DNA from: Umbilicaria muhlenbergii
Taxonomy: Eukaryota > Ascomycota > Lecanoromycetes > Umbilicariales > Umbilicariaceae
Length of the DNA: 64,000 nucleotides
Direction of reading: 5' to 3'
NCBI GenBank assembly: GCA_000611775.1
Contig: KK106982.1
Location: 992,001-1,056,000, forward strand
Shown: positions 11,908 through 22,202 of the stretch, piece after piece
Numbering within the stretch: the stretch's first letter is position 1
How the letters are laid out: every line of letters begins with the position of its first letter
Notes under the pieces: generated by a model
Seen by the model: the letters and a program-made list of their open reading frames with translations, nothing else
What the model was told of the DNA's origin: nothing
The model's database searches: none
Translations under genes and position numbers: made by a program

Positions 11908-12826
11908 ATGGCCACCTATCCCACCGGCAAACCCTTCCTCGACAACTACGCCGCCGTAGTCTCCACATTCGGCGACTTTCTCACCGTTGCCATCCACACC
12001 ATCCTCTACGAGCGCAACATCTATCCGCAAACGTCCTTCCTCAGCGCCCGCAAATACAATTACCCCGTACGGCAGAACCGACATCCCAAGGTCTGCAAAT
12101 GGATCCAAGATGCTGTCTCCGCCGTCGAGGTTGAAATGTTAAAGGTATCCATTCCCTACCTCTATCCCTTCCTAACAAACACCTCACCTCCCAACCAACC
12201 CCACCTCCAGCCCCCACCCACTAACAAAACCCAAGGGCACTGTCGCCCGCACCTCCCTAATAATCTACTCCCCCGCCCTCATCCCCCTCGAGCGCTTCAT
12301 CTTCTCCACCACCGCCTTCCCCCTCATCCCCCCCTCCGAAGCCCTCACCCCCTTCGACACGCCCCCTCCACCACAACCACCATCTCAACACCCACCACCC
12401 CCCGAGCCAACATCCCAGCCCCCACCCGCAACCGTCCCCCTCATCGACCTCGAAGAACAATTCCGCGCCACCTTCTCCCGCCTCTCCACCCTCTCCACCA
12501 CCCTCTCCCCCCTCCCCCCGGACTGCTCCTTCACGCTCGCCGTCGAGTTGCGCGAGCAGGCACTACCGCCCATCGGGCATCCGCAGCCGTGGATACCCGC
12601 TCAGCCGAGTTTGCAGGCAGGGACGGGCGACATGGGCGATCGAGTGGCGCGGATGGAGAATGAGCGGGGGAGGTTGGGGAGAGGGAGTGATCTAGGCGGG
12701 GTGAGAACGACGCCGGTGCGGACGGTGGAGGCGGGGGAGTTTGTGCTGGAGATGTGGATCGAGGAGGGGAAGGGGAAGGAAGAGTTGAGGGGGGCGGGGA
12801 GTCAGAGCACGGAGGATCCGCCGTAG
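11908..12826 (+). CDS. REV7: HORMA-domain protein Rev7/MAD2L2 (Pol zeta accessory subunit)
   Basis: The structural subunit of translesion DNA polymerase zeta, bridging Rev1 and Rev3. The exons are 11908-12144 and 12236-12826, giving 275 aa against about 211 in human MAD2L2. The HORMA core is clear: FLDNYAAVVSTFGDFLTVAI, HTILYERNIYPQTSFLSARK, HPKVCKWIQDAVSAVEVEML, then after the intron GTVARTSLIIYSPALIPLER with FIFSTTAFP. A proline-rich loop of roughly 25 residues is inserted before DLEEQFRATFSRLS. The seatbelt-like C-terminal strand is EAGEFVLEMWIEEG. The 91-nt intron has a CTAAC branch site. The coding strand turns from extremely C-rich (12240-12540) to G-rich (12590-12830), which accounts for the proline-rich loop and the Gly/Arg/Glu-rich part. 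Confidence 0.93.
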
Positions 12827-13430
12827 TTGGTTTTTGGAGGGGGAAAGGGCGGGCCTGTGGATGGGCCAGAAGTCGGCAGTGTACATACGATCGGCACTTT
12901 TACATAGTAATAACTCGTCGACATAAATATCCTACAGAATGAACTTGACGAGTTGAACTTCGGGAAGCAGTATGAATAACGCTTTCTTCTAAAATTAGCG
13001 ACCGAGTGTAGAGAAGATGCCCGAAGGTCAAGAGGCACCACATGTTTTAACGACCCGTGACAAACTGTACTCCGGGAGTCCCCATTCCTACCCCTCGTAT
13101 GCCCAAAACTCCAAACCCTCCAGTAATGGGGTATCAAAAGCCGAATTTTATGAATGCTGGTGTTGGCTCGCTAGCAATGCACAACCACAAAAGGAAGGCG
13201 TGAGAGAACAACAGTAGATGTGGAGACACACGCGATATTAAGAGTACTGTTACCGAAGTATCTTACGAGTCGTTTTCGTTCGTACGATAGCGAGCTTCGA
13301 TTCCTTGGAATACCGTGTTGACAACGGCGTTACCGTATCCAGAGCGCCTCCGTCTCTTCTCAGCTCACTTAGAGCTCCGCATCAAAAGCGTGTAGGTACG
13401 TTTAAAAAAGCCGCGGTACACTTCTCACTC
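12827..13430. other. Convergent 3' intergenic region REV7 / RBR ligase
   Basis: About 600 bp between two converging genes. It is AT-richer than its flanks, with no supported open frame, repeat or RNA gene. It probably holds both 3' untranslated regions. Confidence 0.5.
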
Positions 13431-15898
13431 TTAAGCTGCACGGTCCCGATCACGACGACGTGGCTCAACTCCAAACCGACCCCTCTCATTCTCCCGATTC
13501 TGCTGCGGTTGGTCGCCAAAAGCAGGAAAGGGTACAGCGGCCCTAGCGATCGGAGCCGGAAAATTCAACGGAGGACGCCGAATCGCTGCGTCGACGAGTC
13601 CATGGTGAGGTTGCGGAAAGAGGCCGGCGGCGAAAGGGCCTGGTTGTTGGAAGTTGAGATACTGGTTCACATCAAGAGCTGGAGGAGGTGCGATTCCGTG
13701 ACGGGGCCAATCCGCCGCTGCTGCTGCACGTTGGAGGTTCCGCATTTGCTGCCTTTGTTGCATGGCCATATTGTTGTTCATCATTGCCGCGTGCATTTGT
13801 TGAGCGTCTACTTGAGCTTGGGGAAGGCCATAAGCCAAAGGAGGCCGGTCCGGCATGCCGAGTTGCTGGGCATATAGATCCACGCCATGCATTCGATTAC
13901 CAGTCGATGGAGATTTTGCCGCGTCGGACATCTTGATTTCCAGATCGGCGTCGGTGAGGTGTGGGTTCTCTGCGCGGACTTTCTCTCGAGCTTTCTTTTC
14001 TGCTTTTTCCACGTCCTCCTTGTGACGCTTATCAGTGTCGTCATGGAGTAGACACTTTCCCCAGCTGAAAGCACTGGGTTCGCTGAAGTGCTTGTAGCCT
14101 ACTCCTGTAACATCCTTGCCTAAAGTATGTCAACATTCGCAGACCCCGGGACGTATGATATAACTTACCACACGCATAGCACATCAACGTCCTACATCCG
14201 GGAGTGTCGCAGGACATCTTGTTACAACCGTAGTCTTTTACAAACTTCTTCTTGCACTTAGGACATTCCCTGATCAAGGCAGCTGTCATAGCTTCCTCCA
14301 CAGCATGACGCTCGCTAATCCCATTCTCTTTCTTAAACTCTTCACATGTAAGTGGTATGTGGGATTCTGCCTCGCATAGCCGGCAGCTCACTTTCTCACA
14401 TTCAGGGTTGCGGCATCGAAACTCCCGGTCGACTTTGACAGGGGGACAAATTGCAGCAAAATCGCAGAATGGGCAGCTCGCCAAGCCCTCCATTCCAGCC
14501 TGTTTGATCGCAGCTTGCTGTTCTAGCCGTTCGAACGTTTGGAAGACCTTCTCATCCAGGAAGCGTAGCTTTTGGGCCCTGTCGAATTCTGCCTCGCAGC
14601 CACTGCCGTCCATGCAGCTAAGTTTCCATTTCTGTTTGCCCAGCTCGCTCGCTGCATAGTTCTTCGCGCATTCCAAGCAGAAGAAGTGAGGTTCATCCCC
14701 GCTACAGTGGGTTGCTTTATGAAGCGGAGTTGATGAAAAGCAACATTGGCACTCCATGACGTCTCCGCAACGCTCGTACTCCGCATCTTTGGCAGCCTCC
14801 GCATCTTCCTTAGCTTTCTGTAACTGCCGCTTATCTGTATCTCGTCAATATAATACTTCAGCTAGAGTCATGTTCGAATGCCATTTACCGTCATCCTTTC
14901 TCCGCTTTTTCCGCGCAGCATGGATCTCTCGTCTTAGCTCCTCGACACCATATCCACGAGCATCGGCATCATAAGTGGGCTGAGTCAAACGTGTGACGGG
15001 TCCTAGCATGCCTATTCTCTTGGTTTTCAGCCGTTGATAAGGGGGATTCTTGGCTTGATCGTATGTGCGCTCTGCTTGCTCAAGCGCTAGGTAGGTCGTG
15101 TATAAGCGTCTAGACTCTCTAAATTTGGAGTCGATATATGTCCTGGGAATGCGGGAGAACTCTTCTGATAATGCTTTGCACCTGAAAAGCCCTGTCAGCT
15201 GCGTTTGCTCCAGAGAAGAGAACAAGAGATATTTTGGATGCTACAAGCCGACTTGAAGTCATGAATAGAGCCTTGACGCATTGAAGTATCGATTACTCAG
15301 ACGCCAACAATGCAAATTGAATAAACCGTGTGAATGCTATCACGACAACTCTGTAACTAAACCGAAGGCTTGGAAAGACTAACGCTTGCTTTGAATACTC
15401 GTCTGGGTACGCCCCACGTTCTACGGCCGTCCAGGTTGCAGCGTCTTCCTCATCGCTATCCAAAGCTATGGATCGTTTGCGTTTCAGCTCCTTTCTACGG
15501 TCTCTCTCCTTTGGATATTTGTCGGCTTCCAGTATCTGCACGATCAGCAGTTGAGAAATCTGATCTTGTGGAGATACACCAGCTTGCGGAACAAATGCCA
15601 GGACTTGAGTATCGTAAAGCCGCCGAACGTAGTCGTGACATATATCAGGGTAGACCTCGACGACTCTACCTAAACAGTCCTCAAAAGAGAGCGGTTGCTG
15701 GGCTGATAGATCAGGAATTGAGTTCTGCCGGATTGGAGCATCTCTGTTGTCGCCAAAGCGATAATAAGCAGGGTCCACTGCGTAACCAAACCCATCGTTG
15801 TCAAAGTTGTCCAAGTTCAGAAGCTCGGGAGGAAAGGCGTCTTCATCTTCATACTCGCTGCTATCCTCGATTTCGATGACCTCTCTCGGAGGCGCCAT
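13431..15898 (-). CDS. RING-between-RING (RBR) E3 ubiquitin ligase, RNF216/TRIAD3-like
   Basis: RBR ligases pass ubiquitin through a RING2 cysteine. The exons are 15898-15384, 15181-14889, 14840-14169 and 14119-13431, giving 722 aa with matching phases. The N-terminal third is acidic and begins MAPPREVIEIEDSSEYEDED. A basic helical linker follows, then RING1 (MECQCCFSSTPLHKATHC, FFCLECAKNYA, CMDGSGCEAEF), IBR (CPFCDFAAICPP, FRCRNPECEKVSCRLCEAE) and RING2 (ECPKCKKKFVKDYGCNKMSC), where the Cys of GCNKM fits the catalytic position. The C-terminal 200 residues are Gln/Ala/Pro-rich with a helical segment. Intron 1 is 202 nt, the longest in the window. Substrates are unknown. The start is the first ATG after an upstream stop-free leader and fits the acidic N-terminus. 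Confidence 0.92.
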
Positions 15899-17058
15899 TG
15901 TTCGAGAGTCCACATGCGCTGCAGTTGACGGGGGAAATGAAATGTGCGGACGGTGTCTATTTCGAAGTGTCGATCGGACACGGAATGCAAGGCTCAGGAG
16001 CATAGAAAGATCCAGCTATTTCGAAAACTGAAGGGTGGCGGCGATTACTTTTTGTCGACGGGTTGGAAGGTGAGGATAGAAGGAACTATGGAATGGATGA
16101 TGAATTGCAGATTCGCACGGATATTCCTTGACAGAGTTCTGGGACAAAGTTGCAAGAGGAGCGCACGGGGCCTTCAAATGGATGAGACAATCTGAAGCTG
16201 AAGCCTTGAGAGTCGCCGTACGACTCATTAGCCTTCGAAGGAGTTCGGCCGACAGAGGCTCAAGATCGCAAGTGCCATTTCTCCCGTGTCATGATCCTGA
16301 GGAGCCTTGTCGTTGAGGAGCATAGCGATTCTCAGGGTGTGCCCAAATCAGGCGAGAGTAAGATCCAAAGCATAAGGTAAGGTCCCTTAGGCACCTTATG
16401 AGCCGCTGCGGGGATTGGCGCAGCTGAGGTGAGGGCTCAACTTACAGCCTGCTCGCGAACAGTCGAAGGAAGGGCAAGTGCAAGTCCAAGGACAAAGGAT
16501 CGAGCTGAGGTTGTCTTTCTGGTTCGCCAACGGCAGAGAGGCCAACCCAGGCCCGCCCCAAGCGCGCTACTCGCAACAGAAGCACTTGCAGGGGTCCTGT
16601 TCGCCTTCTCCAGTACCTTATCCATGGATCTCAAGCATCTCCATCTCCGTCCGACAGCGTTCAGTGGTCGTGGCCGTCGGTCTACCTTACCATAAAACTC
16701 ATCGTCTTCTTCCTTCGCCCCCACCCCCTCCCATGCATACTTGCATAATTGCATAATTGCACCATTGCATAATTGCACCATTGCATCGGAGGCGCTTACA
16801 TTATTCCGCACTTCATTCCCCACGCGACGATGCACTGACACAAGAATCGTGTTGTTTCTCATTTCTCGGTTCTCTGCGCTTGCCATCGGCCTCACCATGA
16901 AACTTGAGTGGAACGTTCCTGCCTGATCCACTTCACTTCACGTTCTCTTTGTTCTTCCACGGCATTTGCGTATGTTCATAAGACCTGTCTTTCTTTCTTC
17001 GCTGCATTCGCTGCATTGAGAACAGTATTGTTTCACCAGAACGTCTCACTCTATAGAT
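15899..17058. promoter_or_regulatory. Divergent intergenic region RBR ligase / LYC1-like gene
   Basis: 1160 bp. The open frames at 16429-16931 overlap on both strands without family features and are taken as non-coding. A clean 8-bp tandem repeat lies at 16741-16786. The last 120 bp before LYC1 are pyrimidine-rich, as is common in fungal 5' leaders. Confidence 0.45.
16741..16786. repeat. 8-bp tandem repeat with two alternating variants
   Basis: Five full units plus six bases: TTGCATAA, TTGCATAA, TTGCACCA, TTGCATAA, TTGCACCA, TTGCAT. The alternation A-A-B-A-B suggests that the last duplication involved a 16-bp unit. It lies 270 bp upstream of the LYC1-like start. Confidence 0.9.
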
Positions 17059-18258
17059 ATGGCTAGCCCCAATGTTGATCTTCCTTCCCACACCTCCCCC
17101 ACCCTTGACCTTGTCAATCCGACCGAAGAAGAGAAGCTTCTGTGCTGGAAGCTCAATGGGGCAGCCTGGCGTGGCGCCCTATCTCTACCTAAATATCTTC
17201 GCCGCGAAGAGTATTTAGCAGACCAAGCCTTTACCCGCGACGGGGGCATTACATACTGGATCCTAGTAGATACCGCCGCATCGACCCCCGCCTCTTCACC
17301 GCGCACCATTCTAGCCAGCTGTGAATCATTGAGGAAGAAAGCACTGCTTGCTACCAGGAACGGCAGCGTTGAGGAGGTCGTAAGCCACGGTATCGGCAGC
17401 GTCTTTTGCAGGCCTGAATTCAGGGGACGAGGGTATGCGGGGAGGATGATGAAGGAGCTCGGGGAGAAATTGGAGCGTTGGCAACAGAAAGAGGGCAGTC
17501 GGGTCAGTTTCACAGTATTGTACTCAGACATAGGGAAGAAGTTCTACGCAAGAAACGGGTGGAAGCCATTTCCATCAAGTCATATCGCACTCTCGCCTCT
17601 CAAACCGCCGAAGGACACCCCTTCGACCGAGACCACACCATCATCCTCACCCCTTCACGCCGAGGACCTCCCCGCCCTCTGCTCCCTCGACCAGACCCTC
17701 CTACGCCAAAAGATAGCGCTGCACAACCCCTCAACCCGAGTAGCGCTCATCCCCGACGTCGAAACCGTGCAATGGCACCACGCGCGTGAAGAGTTCGCCG
17801 CAAAAGAACTCTTCAACCGCTTCCCCGAGGTCAAAGGGGCCATCTCCGACGGGCCCGAGGGCGAACGTGCCTGGTGCATTTGGACACGCACCTTTGGAAG
17901 TAGGCCCGAAAGCACTAAACTGCATATTCTTCGTCTGGTGATCGAGGCCGAGCAGGACATCGGTCGGCAGATGCTCAATGGGGCCAGGATCAATGGGACG
18001 GATGCAAAGAGTACAGGGGCTGTGAGAGCCGTTGCGGCGGTGCTGCTGGCAGCGCAACGTGAAGCCGACACGTGGGGTATGGACCATGTGGAGTTGTGGA
18101 ATCCGAGTCCGGTGACTGTGTTGGCGGCTAGAGATGTTTTACCGGGGGCGGAGATTGTAGACAGGGATGAGGAGAGTATTGCTTGTTTGCGGTGGTCAGG
18201 AGAAGGCAACGCGGAGGAGGTGGATTGGGTTGGTAATGAGAAGTATGGTTGGTGCTAG
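17059..18258 (+). CDS. LYC1: GNAT acetyltransferase, LYC1-like
   Basis: An intronless 399-aa GNAT-fold protein resembling the fungal lysine N6-acetyltransferase Lyc1, which acetylates free lysine in its catabolism. That activity is inferred from family resemblance. The N-terminal GNAT core spans about residues 15-175: CWKLNGAAWRGALSLPKYL, a long insertion, then the acetyl-CoA motif VFCRPEFRGRGYAGRMMKEL (about residues 118-137; the RGRGYAG loop binds the pyrophosphate) and FTVLYSDIGKKFYARNGWKP, typical of beta5-alpha4. The C-terminal half is a second GNAT-like fold characteristic of Lyc1 homologues. The ATG is preceded by a pyrimidine-rich leader and an upstream stop. The coding strand shifts from C-rich to G-rich in its 3' third. 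Confidence 0.85.
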   Translation: MASPNVDLPSHTSPTLDLVNPTEEEKLLCWKLNGAAWRGALSLPKYLRREEYLADQAFTRDGGITYWILVDTAASTPASSPRTILASCESLRKKALLATRNGSVEEVVSHGIGSVFCRPEFRGRGYAGRMMKELGEKLERWQQKEGSRVSFTVLYSDIGKKFYARNGWKPFPSSHIALSPLKPPKDTPSTETTPSSSPLHAEDLPALCSLDQTLLRQKIALHNPSTRVALIPDVETVQWHHAREEFAAKELFNRFPEVKGAISDGPEGERAWCIWTRTFGSRPESTKLHILRLVIEAEQDIGRQMLNGARINGTDAKSTGAVRAVAAVLLAAQREADTWGMDHVELWNPSPVTVLAARDVLPGAEIVDRDEESIACLRWSGEGNAEEVDWVGNEKYGWC

Positions 18259-18737
18259 GGTAGCGGGCGATGCATATGTTTGAGACACGGCCGAGTGTAA
18301 ATTATACGGCTTTATTAGTTTCAATCAGCCGGTTGCCTCGAACTTCATGTCAAACAAGCAAGGACTTGGTCTAAGAGCTCTTTAGACATTTAGAATTACA
18401 GGAAAGCGCTTCGGTCTGTAACATTGGGGTCTAGGAGCTCTAAGAGCTTTAATAGCTTCTTTCTGAACACAGTCGCGCTTAAGTATTAGAGCATCTACAA
18501 TCCGTCCGGGAATAGCACAGGGTCTGCCATCCCTTAGGGCTTCGAATGCTGCTGCATAAGCAAATAGGTCGTCTGGCATGTTTCTTTCAGTTTTCTACAG
18601 CGGCATAGGTCCTTGAGATGACTGCCCGAGAATCTAAGACGCCTGAAAGGGTGACGCAGCGCTCGGTGTTGCGAACCTTGTTCCTCTTATGTGTAAAACT
18701 GTTAAATTAATAGAGCATAGGTTCTGGGAACCGCTAG
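18259..18737. other. Convergent 3' intergenic region LYC1 / DCC1
   Basis: 479 bp between converging genes. A 65-codon frame on the minus strand (18382-18579) has no recognised family and probably arises by chance in the untranslated region. I see no repeat or RNA gene. Confidence 0.45.
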
Positions 18738-19977
18738 CTACCGCCTTGCATTCTTGAACTTTTCGTGCCATTTTCTCGCACCTTTACTAGAGGCATCAGC
18801 GGCTGTCGTTGTCGCTGGCTTGGCATCCGATGTAGCATTCACGCCGTTGTTGAACGTTATTGCGCCACTTGAGAGCTGCAAATACTTGCCCTGGGTTGTG
18901 GTATTTAGTGCTTTGCAGCGTAATCTCTTATGGAAACAACATACCTCGAGTAGTCCTAAATGGGTGTGGTCTCTCCATACTTCTGGTAACTGGTCTTTCC
19001 AGGTCTGTACAAAGGCCGACTTAGGTGTGCCCTCGGTCATCTGCGTTTCAGATTCGAGAAGAATAGCTCCAACCCAGCGGACGCATTCTTCCCTGTCGAT
19101 GTTCGCCCCTGCGCAAAAGATACTCAGACCTTTTCCCTAAATGCATAATACAATTGCCAGCTTACAGTCATCCCTTGGAATGTCTCCAGCCGGAGAAAGT
19201 CTCATCAAGACCGCCATAAGGAGGGATTTTGGATAGCCATCTTCTTCCACCAGCGAAACTATTGAGGATGTGGGGAAGCCGTTGTCAAATTTCAGTGCAT
19301 TCACTGCGGCGGCAGATAGAACCGATTTCCAGACGCCGTTAAGTGTGGAAGCCCCAGGCCGCCACGCTTGCCCTCCACTTTCGAACGCACACATTTCGAT
19401 CCATCCACTCTCGAATTCCCCCGTAGACATTGGTGCGTCATCTAACACTACGAGCTTGTTCTTCGCTGCCGCTACTTCCGAGGTGGACGCAGATCCAATC
19501 TTACTACTACCGTCACCCAGCGGATCTCGGTAGACGGGTAAGCTTTCCTTCAGGTACTGAATCGCGGATGTGGCAACCGGTATGAGCTCAAGTGTAGCCT
19601 TGCATTGCGCTACGACAGTTACACCTGATATCGGAATGCTCTTATCTTCAGACAAGGTTGTTGCTTCGGAAGGCTTTAGCAGGAAGACAGAATTTGAGGA
19701 GTGAACCTGACGGAGCTGAAACGTGCGGTCATCCGTACAGAGAACTGCATTTGAAGTAGCCGTAGAAGAAGCATTAAGAGCAGTCACGGAGGTGGACTTT
19801 AGTGAAAGACTCTCCTATATGTTAGTGAATATGTACAATGGTATAAAGAAGGTCATACATTGGAGGGTTAGGAGATATGATTAGCTCAAGAAGGGCGGAT
19901 GGTAGTTCGAGCAGCCGGTAGTTTTGCTGTTCATGGTTGTAGCTGAAGGCAATACCAGCATCATCTTGAGAGGCCAT
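18738..19977 (-). CDS. DCC1: Sister chromatid cohesion protein Dcc1 (Ctf18-RFC subunit)
   Basis: Dcc1 works with Ctf8 in the alternative clamp loader Ctf18-RFC, which loads PCNA and supports cohesion and the replication checkpoint. The exons are 19977-19859, 19809-19166, 19108-18945 and 18890-18738, giving 359 aa. The N-terminus reads FSYNHEQQNYRLLELPSALL, then PPILSLKSTSVTAL and a strand FQLRQVHSSNSVFLL, as in other Dcc1 proteins. The C-terminal winged-helix part contains ECVRWVGAILLESE, VWRDHTHLGLLEGKYLQLSS and ends ARKWHEKFKNARR. Intron 3 (18944-18891, 54 nt) has no stop and is a multiple of three; splicing it out restores the conserved junction. It is divergent from the sphingoid phosphatase gene with 294 bp between starts. 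Confidence 0.9.
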
Positions 19978-20271
19978 GAGGCTGGGCTCGCCGGGGGTAT
20001 TGCGGTAGTGAGTGATTCCTAGAACTCAGCAGGAGCAACACCCTAATCCAATTATGAGGCTCCTCAGCCCTGCCACCCTCGGATCGGCGATGTCTTTTGC
20101 CGACGTACCGATCACGGCTCACAGGGCTGAGAAGACCCCTGAAGGGCCCCGACATTGAAGCTGCCGGCACTCGAACTTCGCGAAGAGAGTCAGATGGCGC
20201 CAGCGGCGTATCGTGAGCACTCAATTCGCCTTCCTACCCAATGACGCTGATATACCAATGTGAATCTACAA
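19978..20271. promoter_or_regulatory. Divergent promoter DCC1 / sphingoid phosphatase
   Basis: 294 bp between two start codons on opposite strands. I see no TATA box; the region is GC-rich around 20080-20210. Its regulatory role is inferred from orientation. Confidence 0.45.
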
Positions 20272-22202
20272 ATGGCGTCAAGAACTCCCGCGTCACCGCT
20301 TACGAATCCCGCTGAGAGACAGAACGGCTCGATCTCGGCTCAGGCTACAAAGGTTCTCGAGAAGCCTGATGCTGGTCTCAGAAGTCTAGACCACTGCAAG
20401 TGCCCATCTGAATACCAACTTGTCACCACTCTGACTGGAAGACAGACAAGAACAAGTTACCACGATGGCGATACATCCCCCGACAGAAACTCATTCGCTT
20501 GGTGCGCTGGGAGACGCCATACCTTGCGTATTTGCAAGACAAGACACGCTCTCCTGCACTCGACTCATACTTCGCTATTACCGCTAATCTTGGCACGCAT
20601 ACCTTCTTCATGGTGGTTTTACCTATACTGTTCTGGTGTGGATATACAAGCTTGGGCCGGGGGTATGCTTACCCAGGCATTCTCTCGGGCTGGCTCTGAT
20701 ATTGCTACAGACTGGTGCATATCTTAGCCTCCGGTGTTTTCTTCAGTGGCTTCGTCAAGGATTTATTATGCCTTCCTCGCCCGCTGTCACCTCCGCTTCA
20801 ACGAATTACCATGTCTGGTTCTGCAGCTCTCGAGTATGGTTTTCCATCGACACACTCGACAAACGCGGTGTCCGTGGCTGTGTATGCGCTTTTTACATTA
20901 CATGACCCCGACACGAGCGCAAATCAGCATTTAAGCCTAATCCTGAAGACCCTCTCTTACTGCTATGCCGCTTCGATTGTTCTTGGGAGGCTATATTGTG
21001 GCATGCATGGCTTTCTAGACGTGATCATTGGCAGCGCCCTTGGTGCCTTGCTCTCTGTGGTTCAATGCCTTTACGGAGATATTTTTGATGATTACATCTA
21101 TTCAGGTTCTTTCAAGGCCCCCTTCATCGTTGTCTTGATTATACTCGTTCTTGTACGAATACATCCTGAGCCAGCGGACGATTGCCCCTGCTTTGATGAT
21201 AGCCTTGCATTCGCTGGAGTGATGATCGGAGTTGAACTTGGCAGTGTGCATTACGCTCAGAGTGGACTTGCGTGGGATTACCCCGTACCTTCGACAGCTC
21301 CCTTCGAACTTGAAAGTTTAGGATGGCCGAAGACTATTGCTCGAATCATGCTTGGAGTATTGGTCATCTTTGCGTGGAGAGGAATCATGAAACCTACTTT
21401 ACTCAAATTTCTCCCGCCTATTTTCCGCATCATCGAGAGGCTTGGCTTGAGTCTGCCTCGGAAATTCTTCAAACAAGCTTCGTGAGTATACCGTCATATC
21501 GAACATACTTGGATCGCTAAGTTTCCTTGTAGCGAGTACAAAAAGGTTCCAAAACACCTTAAGGATGATAACATCATCCCCTCTGTCTCCGAGATTCCAT
21601 CATTCCTGACGTCAATGCGCCATCCTCGAAGAAACCGTGCAGTATCGATAGGCCCTCAATCAGAAGCCGATGCTTACGAGGCTTTGGCCTATCGGGAAAA
21701 GCGGCGAAGAGAGAGTATCACATCTCTAGGTGCGACAAGCCCTTCCATCAAGGAGAGCAATGGTTCAGCAGGCTATTTCGATTATGCGAAGCCAAATAAC
21801 CAAACCATCAAAATGCCAACATCTCGACTACTGCCAACCCCAGCTTCATCAAACCTTGCTTTCTATGAGCAGATGATGGGCTCAGGCACCGCTGTCTACA
21901 CACCGCCCACGCCGATTTCAGACGCAGCATATCCCCCCAATGGCATCAGCCGTAGCGCTAGTGAGGACCGGAGACAGAACGAGGAAGAAGAAAGGCAGAT
22001 ATTCTCAAAACTTGAAAAGCCCAGAGTTCGTTACGATGTAGAAGTAATCACCAAACTAATTGTGTATACTGGTAGGTGATGGTATGAATCGATTTAGTGA
22101 GGTCCGCTGACTATCCTAACAGGCATTGCCTGGTGGGCAGTCGAGGGTAATCCGATACTGTTCGAACTGATCGGGCTCGGGTTCGGCAGGCGAACTGGCT
22201 GA
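20272..22202 (+). CDS. LCB3: Long-chain-base (sphingosine) 1-phosphate phosphatase, PAP2 family
   Basis: An ER-membrane phosphatase that removes the phosphate from dihydrosphingosine-1-phosphate. The exons are 20272-20395, 20446-20662, 20711-21481, 21533-22071 and 22123-22202, giving 576 aa. All three PAP2 signature parts are present: KDLLCLPRP, GFPSTHSTN and GRLYCGMHGFLD, with the expected Arg, His, His and Asp. Many hydrophobic helices follow, including VVLIILVLVRIHP. A hydrophilic segment of about 170 residues (Ser, Arg and Glu rich) comes before a final hydrophobic stretch GIAWWAVEGNPILFELIG. Intron 1 uses a GC donor (GCAAGT); this is the only choice that keeps the frame and the conserved LDHYKNKLPRWRY. 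The other introns are GT-AG, 48-51 nt. Confidence 0.92.

Noticed and set aside
12257-12886. Gly- or Pro-rich frames overlapping REV7
   Set aside because: They mirror the skewed composition of the REV7 second exon and carry no domain.
18382-18579. 65-codon minus-strand frame between LYC1 and DCC1
   Set aside because: No family features and located in the presumed 3' untranslated regions.
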